DNA of 15,149 nt, from the NCBI GenBank assembly GCA_004525685.1, contig SPBW01000037.1, forward strand, positions 1 to 15,149. The letters run 5' to 3'. Below the pieces are notes generated by a model. That model did no database searches. It was not told the origin of the DNA and saw only the letters and a program-made list of their open reading frames with translations. Of the stretch, positions 1 through 5,635 are shown piece after piece. This stretch comes from Candidatus Atribacteria bacterium. Its GTDB lineage: Bacteria; Bipolaricaulota; Bipolaricaulia; UBA7950; UBA9294. Position 1 is the first letter of the stretch, and every line of letters begins with the position of its first letter. Made by a program: the position numbers and the translations under genes.

Positions 1-84
1 CTGTCGCCGTTCTCTGTGCGTCGATCGGGGCAATTCGAGTTTGACCGAGTCCTCACCCACGTCCTGCGCGTCACCAAACCGGAT

Positions 85-138
85 GTTGGGCGACTCACGC
101 CCAACTCCGACGAACTGAACTGCGAAGCGATCAGTTCG
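85..138. repeat. Two adjacent inverted repeats in the left-edge non-coding stretch
   Basis: The first inverted repeat has perfect 8-bp arms, GTTGGGCG at 85-92 and CGCCCAAC at 98-105, around a 5-nt loop. The second has perfect 8-bp arms, CGAACTGA at 111-118 and TCAGTTCG at 131-138, around a 12-nt loop. Both lie just downstream of the FGE-fold gene, which ends at 168 on the minus strand, so they could be the 3' end structure of that transcript. No T-run follows the stems on either strand, so an intrinsic terminator is not supported. The rest of 1-167 shows no gene I can defend. Confidence 0.45.
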
Positions 139-167
139 CCGACTCATGCGGGAGATGAAGAGCTTCT

Positions 168-881
168 TCAGTTCGCGTTCTTCGCGATTCTGAATCCGAC
201 GGCAAAATCAACCCAGTTGGCGGGGAGGGCGTTTCGGAAGTACACCCGGTTGCAGTAGGGGCCGGAGTGCCAGCCACCCCCACGGATAACCCTGTGCTTG
301 CCGACATCAGGACCTTGCGGATTCTTCTTAGGAGAATGCGCGTAGTAGTCGGCGGCATAGCGGTCGGCCACCCATTCCACCACGTTGCCGCACATGTCGA
401 GCAGATCGAATCCGTTGGCAGGAAACTGCCCGACTGGCATTGTGCCACCAGCACTCAGGCGAATATGCTCCTCGTCCAGCGGCGAGTAGTTGGACTTTGA
501 AGGATCGAGTTCGTCTCCGAAGGGATAGAGCTTGCCCTCGAGACCTCCGCGTGCCGCGCATTCCCATTCGGCTTCCGTAGGCAAGCGAGCGCCCATCCAT
601 TCGGCGAATTCCGATGCGCTTTGCCAGCTCACACCCACCACAGGGTGATTCGGGAAGTCGGGGCCCGAGTGATAGCGCTCCTGCCCCCAGAATTCGGGAT
701 AGGCTCTGTCAGTGGCTTCACAGAAGGTTGCATACAGCGCGTTGGTGATGGGTGTTCGGGTTAGCTGAAACGCAGAAATGGCCACTTCGTGTATGGGCTG
801 ATGATCGGGTTCCGTGTCTCCGCCCATCAGGAATGTGCCTTCAGGAATGAGGACGAATTCAATGTCTGGGTGATTTGGCAT
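168..881 (-). CDS. Formylglycine-generating-enzyme (SUMF1/FGE-sulfatase) fold protein
   Basis: The 237-residue product is essentially one FGE-sulfatase domain. Family landmarks appear in order: IPEGTFLMGG near the N-terminus, HPVVGVSW, ARLPTEAEWECAARGG, YPFGDE, a DMCGNVVEWVADR block, IRGGGWHSGPYCNR and a C-terminal FAVGFRIA. True FGEs oxidise a sulfatase cysteine to formylglycine with a pair of cysteines in an RGGS...C-x4-C motif. Here only the second (in PYCNR) is kept, and a His/Ser stands where the first would be. It is therefore more likely a member with another role (as in EgtB-like or binding domains) than a sulfatase activator, and no sulfatase gene is nearby. I chose ATG 881, preceded by a GAAAGGGG-type ribosome binding site. 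The TTG at 986 would add residues encoded by a dispersed repeat. No signal peptide is evident from 881. Fold confidence is high; function is unknown. Confidence 0.85.
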   Translation of the reverse strand: MPNHPDIEFVLIPEGTFLMGGDTEPDHQPIHEVAISAFQLTRTPITNALYATFCEATDRAYPEFWGQERYHSGPDFPNHPVVGVSWQSASEFAEWMGARLPTEAEWECAARGGLEGKLYPFGDELDPSKSNYSPLDEEHIRLSAGGTMPVGQFPANGFDLLDMCGNVVEWVADRYAADYYAHSPKKNPQGPDVGKHRVIRGGGWHSGPYCNRVYFRNALPANWVDFAVGFRIAKNAN

Positions 882-977
882 CTCGGAGTTGGCCCCTTTC
901 GCCGATCTGTCTGACTTGAATGCTGGCTCAGATGGAGCGAATTGTCCAGGCAAGTGCAAACTGAAGGACAGATCGTA

Positions 978-1000
978 TCTCGCCAAGCCGCAAAGGACGC
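978..1000 (+). repeat. Dispersed repeat, type A (copy 1)
   Basis: The 23-bp segment begins TCTCGCCAAGCCG and ends AAGGACGC, followed by a GAGA run. It matches the reverse complement of 2613-2635 at 22 of 23 positions. Short CGCCAAG/GGACGC modules of this kind recur between genes in many environmental bacterial genomes; that is recollection, not a search result. It lies upstream of the FGE-fold gene and contributes codons only if the TTG start at 986 is assumed. Confidence 0.75.
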
Positions 1001-1078
1001 AGAGAGAGACGAGAGCACCTCAGGCGGAGAAGTAGCATTCACCATGAAGCGCATGAAGGGAAGACCGACGCCTAGTTC

Positions 1079-1113
1079 GTCTCCCGCAGGGACGCTGAGG
1101 CGCGGAGAGAAGC
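1079..1113 (+). repeat. Dispersed repeat, type B (copy 1)
   Basis: A 35-bp element starts GTCTCCCGCAG and ends CGCGGAGAGAAGC. It aligns without gaps to 1315-1349, with differences confined to the middle, where GGGACGCTGAG replaces AGGCGCAGAGA. Confidence 0.75.
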
Positions 1114-1242
1114 AAGTTCGAATTCGAAGAGAGAATGGTTGAATTCAGGTGTTCTCGAAAGGTCGAAAGACAAGATGCCACTCCATCGCCAGGGATTGCG
1201 AAGCTGTGAGGCATTTGATGTTAGAGGACCGATCCTGAATCA

Positions 1243-1310
1243 GAAACACCAAGAAAGAAGACCTGGCCCCGAACCCGAAACACCAAGAAAGAAGCCCTGA
1301 CCCCGAACCC
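1243..1310. repeat. 34-bp tandem duplication, two units
   Basis: Units 1243-1276 and 1277-1310 are each 34 bp. They begin GAAACACCAAGAAAGAAG and end CCCCGAACCC, and differ at only two positions (A/C at unit position 19, G/A at 23). The array abuts the second type-B repeat. It lies outside any credible gene. Confidence 0.9.
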
Positions 1311-1314
1311 GTCA

Positions 1315-1349
1315 GTCTCCCGCAGAGGCGCAGAGACGCGGAGAGAAGC
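1315..1349 (+). repeat. Dispersed repeat, type B (copy 2)
   Basis: A 35-bp element starts GTCTCCCGCAGAGG and ends GACGCGGAGAGAAGC. It is related to 1079-1113 in the same orientation and to 2560-2590 in inverted orientation. It sits about 60 bp beyond the 3' end of the DUF4365-like gene. Confidence 0.8.
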
Positions 1350-1407
1350 CGGTGCGAATCGTAAGAATGAAGGTCTGACCACGCATCCTTCACGAAGCCA
1401 CACGACG

Positions 1408-2340
1408 TCAACGATTGCCATCTGTGACGAATCGCGTCGCTGTTTCATCCAGCAGTCCGTACTCGTGGATGAGGGAGGCAAGTGGCTTGACGACCTCAAG
1501 CTTATCGTACTGTCCCTGGCGGTTGAGGTTGTGCATGAGCGATGCGATTGCTGGGGAGATTGAAGAGAGGATCTCCTTGATGTTCTTATCGTGGGTCGGA
1601 TTGTGGAAGCACCACAGATTCCCTGGCGGCGTTGGAGGTTCATTCGTTACCCAGGTAATCCACTCCTCCACGTACGGCACCTTGAGCCGCCTGTAGGTGA
1701 GGTTGCGATAGTCTAGGCCCACCCACCGTTCCAGGCAGCCCCGAATCTGCTCGCGGAACTCTGCCGCTTCTTGCTCCTTCACGGACACCGAGACAATGGG
1801 GTTCCCGAGCGGAATGCGGTAGCTGAACCCATCACCGGGTCGACTACCGTCAGACGCGTTCTCCAATGCGGCAGATCGATACCGGTTCTCCATGGACCGA
1901 CCCTCAGCCTCCCTGAAGTCATCCAGCGGAAGATCAGGAACAAGAATCACTTCACCGGGCGTGCCTTTCTGCCAAGGGATCCACCACATGAATTGCGTGG
2001 AATATAGATTGACTGTCCATTCCTTCAGGTCGACGACGCAGACCACGAAGGACTGTTGCTGTTCGTACAGCCAATCAACCTCGTATCGCTTCCATTCTCT
2101 CCGTTTGTTGAGGCCGCCGTATCGAATCTCTGGGTCGCTCTTCGACTTTACCTGAACGCTGAATGCCCGGCCCGCGAATAGCGCGTGGCGCTCAAGGCGT
2201 GTAAGCGTGCAGAGGAGATCGTGCCCGAAATCCATCGGGACCGGAACCGGTACTACAGCAGCCACACTTGAGAGAACGTACGTAGCGAAGAGTTGGGCGC
2301 GGTTTCCCTCCCAGAAGGATGCAAGCTGCAGACCTGGCAT
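1408..2340 (-). CDS. DUF4365-like protein, putative PD-(D/E)XK-fold nuclease
   Basis: The product has 310 residues. The N-terminal third carries a pattern I associate with DUF4365-type domains. A GNRAQLFATY helix (about residues 12-21) is followed by VPVPMDFGHDLL with Asp37 and Asp41, then a strand ending in FSVQVKS with Gln63 and Lys65. A D...(E/Q)xK arrangement after such a helix is the usual core of restriction-endonuclease-like folds. The strands WKRYEVDWLY and FVVCVVDLK (about 83-105) fit the same fold. The last two thirds are hydrophilic with no family I recognise. No membrane segment or signal peptide is seen. ATG 2340 is firm: AAGGAGG precedes it by 6 nt. It stands alone, with long non-coding stretches on both sides and mirrored repeats beyond. 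The nuclease assignment is inference; a non-catalytic role is possible because Gln replaces the usual Glu. Confidence 0.7.
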   Translation of the reverse strand: MPGLQLASFWEGNRAQLFATYVLSSVAAVVPVPVPMDFGHDLLCTLTRLERHALFAGRAFSVQVKSKSDPEIRYGGLNKRREWKRYEVDWLYEQQQSFVVCVVDLKEWTVNLYSTQFMWWIPWQKGTPGEVILVPDLPLDDFREAEGRSMENRYRSAALENASDGSRPGDGFSYRIPLGNPIVSVSVKEQEAAEFREQIRGCLERWVGLDYRNLTYRRLKVPYVEEWITWVTNEPPTPPGNLWCFHNPTHDKNIKEILSSISPAIASLMHNLNRQGQYDKLEVVKPLASLIHEYGLLDETATRFVTDGNR

Positions 2341-2392
2341 AGTCGCCCTCCTTGGTTCCTCGTGTGGACCAACAGTGATTCGTGCGCATCGC

Positions 2393-2404
2393 TGCTACGT
2401 AGCA
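2393..2404. promoter_or_regulatory. Perfect 12-bp palindrome upstream of the DUF4365-like gene
   Basis: TGCTACGTAGCA is a perfect palindrome about 52 bp upstream of the ATG at 2340. It could be a dimeric regulator's operator. No convincing -35/-10 pair was found next to it, so the role is inference only. Confidence 0.3.
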
Positions 2405-2559
2405 CACCGGTTTCTAACTGCTCTGCTACCTTTTCCGACCCTGCTTCATCTGTTCTATGAAAGTACATATTGCCACGCGTAGTCTCGTGCCATGCTACAT
2501 CCATGAATCTCATGAATCAAATGCTCAGTTCTGCTTCTCCCCTTGAGGTGGTGTTGTTT

Positions 2560-2590
2560 GTCTCTGCGCCTCGGCGACTCTGCGGGAGAC
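2560..2590 (-). repeat. Dispersed repeat, type B, inverted copy
   Basis: Read on the minus strand it begins GTCTCCCGCAGAG and continues with CGCCGAGGCGCAGAGAC. It shares the first 13 bases with the copy at 1315-1349 and differs at a handful of later positions. Its orientation is opposite to the two left-hand copies. Confidence 0.75.
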
Positions 2591-2612
2591 AGTCCTGGTG
2601 TTGTTTACCTTC

Positions 2613-2635
2613 GCGTCCTTGGCGGCTTGGCGAGA
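2613..2635 (-). repeat. Dispersed repeat, type A, inverted copy
   Basis: The 23-bp segment GCGTCC...GGCTTGGCGAGA is the reverse complement of 978-1000 except for one base. With the B-type copies it forms an outer/inner mirrored arrangement around the DUF4365-like gene. Confidence 0.8.
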
Positions 2636-2731
2636 GAAATGCTCCATGCATCTCGCAAAGACTCTAGGAACCCTACAAACCCTACGAACTCAAAGAACGC
2701 ACTTGCGTTATCCCTTTAGAAGTCTAACATC

Positions 2732-2771
2732 AGAGCGGACCCAAGTCTATCGGAAGAGCGGACCCAAGTCT
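2732..2771. repeat. 17-bp direct repeat straddling the exonuclease stop codon
   Basis: AGAGCGGACCCAAGTCT occurs at 2732-2748 and again at 2755-2771, a period of 23 bp. The right copy encodes the C-terminal DLGPLF of the exonuclease-like protein. The left copy spans the TAG stop at 2747-2749 and the bases after it. This looks like a recent short tandem duplication at the 3' end of the gene. Confidence 0.9.
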
Positions 2772-3538
2772 TCAGACGCAGCGTGTTCTGCCGCAGCACC
2801 CCTTGACTCAGCAACGTCAAGATTGAGATCTTGCACCCATTGATGGAATTTGGTCTTGGGAAGCGGTGTGTCCATCCAGGATTGATCGGGTGCAGCATCG
2901 TTGATGACTTCTTCGGCTGTCTTGAGACGTTCCATCGGCTCGGAACTGATGGTGCCCTTATTTGTCAGCCACCGAACTTCTCCTGCGTCCTGAATGGCAC
3001 GCACGATGAGGTTGGTCATCTGGCAGTCGCCCATCACGTATTCCTTGACGCGGTCGAAATTACCGGCTCGCCATTCTCTGGGCGCATCGGCGCCATTCAT
3101 GAGCTTTTCCTGCCCGATGCCCATACCCGCGCCAACCTTGGCGAGTCCGACAGGGAAACCCTTCTGGTTGAAGAATTGGAACATCGGATCGTAGCTCTTC
3201 AAGGCAATGCGGGCCGCAAGTTCCATGTTCTCGGCCTGATGGCCAATCCACTTCAGGTCAAAGCTGAGACCATTCCACGCACAGATCATGAATCCTTCTG
3301 CCTGCTTCTGTGCGAGGTACTCCAACATTTCTTGTGCGCGCTGCTTCGTCAGATTCAGCGCCGGGGTACCATCGGCATTTTCGGAGAACCATGGCCGTTC
3401 TTCGCCTTCATGTATCGCCGTGGCAGCCACAGAGATGTGAAACGGTGCGTAGATCTCCATGTCCTCGTCTTTTGCCAACTCGAAGACATCCGAGATCTCA
3501 ATATCAAAGCTAAGTAGTTTCCTCTCGTCGGCCTGCAC
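2747..3538 (-). CDS. DEDDy-type 3'-5' exonuclease-like (RNase H-fold) protein
   Basis: With the GTG start at 3538 the product has 263 residues. GGGAGGG lies 4-5 nt before this start, whereas extending to 3643 adds residues of no family character. The three exonuclease motifs are visible. Motif I is SFDIE (Asp12, Glu14), motif II is CAWNGLSFDL (Asn89, Asp94), and motif III is YVMGD (Tyr167, Asp171), giving the DEDDy set of the DnaQ/PolB-proofreading superfamily. Such domains remove 3' nucleotides from DNA or RNA using two metal ions. Here the domain stands alone, without polymerase or helicase. A C-terminal tail of about 70 residues contains PKTKFHQWVQDL and ends in DLGPLFR at a duplicated sequence. 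The gene is divergent from the MFS gene, with 224 bp between the starts. A weak TTGCGT-17-TAGGAT promoter may lie upstream. Substrate and pathway are unknown. Confidence 0.78.
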   Translation of the reverse strand: MQADERKLLSFDIEISDVFELAKDEDMEIYAPFHISVAATAIHEGEERPWFSENADGTPALNLTKQRAQEMLEYLAQKQAEGFMICAWNGLSFDLKWIGHQAENMELAARIALKSYDPMFQFFNQKGFPVGLAKVGAGMGIGQEKLMNGADAPREWRAGNFDRVKEYVMGDCQMTNLIVRAIQDAGEVRWLTNKGTISSEPMERLKTAEEVINDAAPDQSWMDTPLPKTKFHQWVQDLNLDVAESRGAAAEHAASEDLGPLFR

Positions 3539-3762
3539 AATCCCTCCCGTGAGACAGCTCCGCTGCACGTGGCAACTCCTTATCCTACAGTCGCCCACTA
3601 CACGACGCAACGAGAAGCCCGATTCGAGGAAGCTCGCGTCCATTGTGAACCGAACGACATCCCTTCAACACTCACTCTTGATTGGATGGGATCCGCACGC
3701 GTCGCCCATGGAAGTGCCGCGAACGGCTCATCGTTAGACATCGATATCCAAGGGAGAGAATG

Positions 3763-5067
3763 ATGAGCGCACGAGCCTGGAAGCCGGAATCATGGAAGCC
3801 CCTTTTCTTCACAATTTGGGGAGGACAGGTCTTTTCACTTCTTGGCAGCCGAATCGTTCAGTTCGCCTTGGTATGGTGGCTGACCCAGACGACGGGATCC
3901 GGCACGGTATTGGCGATGGCAACCATGGCCGCGATCATCCCGGGGGTCGTACTCGGACCTTTCATCGGCCCACTCATCGATCGATGGAATCGTCGAACCA
4001 TCATGCTCGTTGCCGACAGCCTCATCGCCCTTGCGACCGCCTTCCTCGCTGTGCTTTTCGTGCTCGGTGTGGTGGAGATCTGGCACGTCTACGTGATCAT
4101 GTTCGCCCGATCGATCGGTGGTGCTTTCCATTGGCCTTCGATGCAGGCCTCAACAACGCTGATGGTGCCTCAGCAGCACTACAGCCGCATTGCCGGCCTC
4201 AACCAGAGCCTTCAAGGCATCGCCAGCATCATCGGCCCCGCGCTCGGTGCCTTGCTCTTGGAGCTTGTGCCCATGCAGGCTGTCCTCGCCGTCGACGTCG
4301 TCACCGCTGCCATCGCGGTCATACCACTCTTGTTGATCGCCATTCCTCAACCGACGAGCGTTGTCAGGGCGCGACCGTCGTTCGTCCGCGAGATGGCGGA
4401 GGGGTTCCGATTTCTCGTCTCGTGGCCCGGCCTCTTGGGAGTCGTCATCCTCGTCGCTTTACTGAACTTCTTGTTCGCGCCCGCCGGAGCCCTGATGCCG
4501 CTCTTGGTCACAAACCACTTCGGAGGCGGCGCCTTTCACTTGGCGGGACTGCAAATGGCAATGGGAATCGGCATTATCGGTGGAGGCATCCTCCTCACGG
4601 TGTGGGGCGGCTTTAGGCGAAGGATCGCGACGGCCCTGTTTGGCATCGTCTTTCTCGGCGGCGGTGCCGTTCTTCTTGGGCTGACGCCGCCTACGCTGTT
4701 CGCACTTGCCATCTTCGCCACACTCTTATGCGGCATCATGCAGCCGATCGTCAACGGTTCGTTCATGGCCGTCCTGCAGGCAAGCACGCCGCCGGATCTT
4801 CAGGGACGTCTGTTCTCGCTTATTGGGAGTGCGACCGGAGCGATGATGCCCCTCGGCTTGGCGATTGCAGGCCCGCTCTCGGATCGTTTTGGCGCCAACA
4901 CCTGGTTCCTCGTTGGCGGCATTGCGGCCATCCTTCTTGGAGGAGTCGCGTTCTTCATCCCCGCGATCATGACCCTCGAAGAGCAAGGTGCGGAGCTTAC
5001 GGCCGCACGCGAGTCAGAGAACGGCGCGAGACGCGTCGAACCTGCAGCAGGCGTTGTTGGCAAGTAG
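3763..5067 (+). CDS. MFS efflux-type transporter (DHA3/MefA-like)
   Basis: The 434-residue inner-membrane protein belongs to the major facilitator superfamily, with about twelve hydrophobic segments. It opens with FFTIWGGQVFSLLGSRIVQF. Motif A in the first cytoplasmic loop is GPLIDRWNRR (residues about 69-78), as expected for a proton-coupled antiporter. The opening and overall layout resemble drug-efflux members such as MefA, so export of a small molecule is the best guess; the substrate cannot be read. AAGGGAGAG precedes a double ATG at 3760 and 3763. The second gives better spacing (about 6 nt), so I used it; an upstream ATG at 3682 adds 27 arginine-rich residues and has no ribosome binding site. 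It is the only plus-strand gene in the window. It converges on the AlaX-like gene, with 44 bp between stop codons. Confidence 0.88.
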   Translation: MSARAWKPESWKPLFFTIWGGQVFSLLGSRIVQFALVWWLTQTTGSGTVLAMATMAAIIPGVVLGPFIGPLIDRWNRRTIMLVADSLIALATAFLAVLFVLGVVEIWHVYVIMFARSIGGAFHWPSMQASTTLMVPQQHYSRIAGLNQSLQGIASIIGPALGALLLELVPMQAVLAVDVVTAAIAVIPLLLIAIPQPTSVVRARPSFVREMAEGFRFLVSWPGLLGVVILVALLNFLFAPAGALMPLLVTNHFGGGAFHLAGLQMAMGIGIIGGGILLTVWGGFRRRIATALFGIVFLGGGAVLLGLTPPTLFALAIFATLLCGIMQPIVNGSFMAVLQASTPPDLQGRLFSLIGSATGAMMPLGLAIAGPLSDRFGANTWFLVGGIAAILLGGVAFFIPAIMTLEEQGAELTAARESENGARRVEPAAGVVGK

Positions 5068-5085
5068 CCTGTACAGCATGTTCGT

Positions 5086-5126
5086 GAGTAGCGGCCTTTG
5101 CTCTGTCCCGCTCATGGCCGCTGCTC
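5086..5126. other. Inverted repeat between convergent MFS and AlaX-like genes
   Basis: Arms AGCGGCC (5090-5096) and GGCCGCT (5116-5122) are perfect. They extend to GAG/CTC after one mismatch, around a 19-nt loop. The element spans the 3' ends of both genes and could help end transcription from both sides. No T-run follows on either strand, so terminator function is weakly supported. Confidence 0.35.
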
Positions 5127-5549
5127 AAGCGCAAATCGGATGCGCACCGTCTTGTCGTCTTTCATGTCCGCGCTACGGATGGCGAAGCGGCCGATTTGGC
5201 TCGTATGCTCGACGTGCTGTCCAACACAGGGGATGACGTCCAGCTCGCCGATCTTCACGATGCGGATGACGGTCGCAGAATCCGGGACCTTGCCCATGTT
5301 GTAGGCGGCATCCGCTTGTTCTCTCGAGATTTCAAACGTGGTAACAGGATGATCGGCTTCGATTTCTGCATTCACAGCCGCTTCGATCGCAGCCAGCTCA
5401 TCAGAGGTCAAGGATCCGTTCGTGACGTAGTCGCATTTGGACTTCTTCACTCCAAAGTGCGCTTCAACACTGCGCCCCGTTCCGAAATCACGCTGCATGA
5501 CGGCGTTGAGGATGTGTTCGGCACTGTGGGCTGCGAACAGAGGATTCAT
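5112..5549 (-). CDS. AlaX-like standalone tRNA-editing (AlaRS/ThrRS second additional) domain protein
   Basis: The product has 145 residues. The zinc-site signature of the editing domain shared by alanyl- and threonyl-tRNA synthetases is complete: HSAEH (His8, His12) near the N-terminus and CVGQH (Cys108, His112), followed by the usual x-T-x-x-I-G step (HTSQIG). Freestanding AlaX-type proteins hydrolyse mischarged Ser- or Gly-tRNA(Ala), and this length fits the short class. A different aminoacyl substrate is possible because the sequence between the motifs is not typical. ATG 5549 has AGAGGA 7 nt upstream. A TTG at 5582 would add 11 residues without a good ribosome binding site. The chosen start and its ribosome binding site lie in a perfect inverted repeat (separate entry). 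It is 86 bp downstream of a gdh gene, possibly in the same transcript. Confidence 0.8.
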   Translation of the reverse strand: MNPLFAAHSAEHILNAVMQRDFGTGRSVEAHFGVKKSKCDYVTNGSLTSDELAAIEAAVNAEIEADHPVTTFEISREQADAAYNMGKVPDSATVIRIVKIGELDVIPCVGQHVEHTSQIGRFAIRSADMKDDKTVRIRFALEQRP

Positions 5550-5564
5550 ATCTGAATCCTCTGT
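5537..5564 (-). promoter_or_regulatory. Perfect 12-bp inverted repeat over the AlaX-like start codon and ribosome binding site
   Basis: Arms ACAGAGGATTCA and TGAATCCTCTGT are exact complements around a 4-nt loop. In the minus-strand mRNA the left arm contains the AGAGGA ribosome binding site. The AUG spans the loop and right arm, and the next codons (Asn-Pro-Leu) supply the pairing bases. Folded, it would hide the initiation site; as DNA it could be a 28-bp operator. No U-run follows, so it is not a terminator. Confidence 0.7.
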
Positions 5565-5635
5565 CTGTGTGAAAAATCCCAAGGCACTCTTCGGTCAGGG
5601 TTGATTTTCGCTGCCTTCATCTGTCGCATCATCAT

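Larger units (their letters stand above)
882..1407. other. 526-bp gene-free region filled with short repeats
   Basis: No credible gene lies here: the reading frames present have no family match I recognise and run through repeats. The stretch holds one A-type repeat (978-1000), two B-type repeats (1079-1113, 1315-1349) and a 34-bp tandem duplication (1243-1310). It lies between the 3' end of the DUF4365-like gene and the 5' end of the FGE-fold gene, so it should also contain the FGE-fold promoter, which I could not place. Confidence 0.7.
2341..2746. other. 406-bp gene-free region with palindrome and inverted repeats
   Basis: The stretch lies between the start of the DUF4365-like gene and the end of the exonuclease-like gene. 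It contains the AAGGAGG ribosome binding site just upstream of 2340, a 12-bp palindrome (2393-2404), and a CATGAATC direct repeat (2502-2509 and 2511-2518). It also has one B-type and one A-type repeat, both inverted relative to the left copies, and a low-complexity CCCTACAAACCCTAC tract near 2671-2685. Each of the two inverted repeats is preceded by the phrase TGGTGTTGTTT. No coding region is supported. Confidence 0.65.

Noticed and set aside
1..147. Minus-strand frame from ATG 147 open to the left edge, and a plus-strand frame 16-258.
   Set aside because: Neither has a ribosome binding site or a recognisable family. The plus-strand one runs into the antisense of the FGE-fold gene. Left uncalled.
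882..986. Extended N-terminus of the FGE-fold protein from TTG 986.
   Set aside because: The extra 35 residues start in a dispersed repeat and precede the ATG that has a ribosome binding site.
978..1349. CRISPR array as an explanation for the repeats.
   Set aside because: Repeats are few, imperfect, unequally spaced and in mixed orientation; no cas genes.
3734..3740. GTTAGAC just before the MFS ribosome binding site, like the core site of an integron cassette; a matching GTCTAAC lies at 2722-2728.
   Set aside because: No RYYYAAC partner with an attC-like fold lies 55-150 bp upstream, and there is no integron integrase. A 7-mer alone is weak.
3682..3762. 27-residue N-terminal extension of the MFS transporter.
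   Set aside because: Arginine-rich, no ribosome binding site, and not expected before the first membrane helix. The AAGGGAG site favours 3760/3763.
3539..3762. Shared divergent promoter for the exonuclease-like and MFS genes.
   Set aside because: Only a weak TTGCGT-17-TAGGAT on the minus strand and nothing convincing on the plus strand; not strong enough for a feature.
5086..5126. Bidirectional terminator between the MFS and AlaX-like genes.
   Set aside because: The stem has a 19-nt loop and no T-run on either side; kept only as an inverted repeat.
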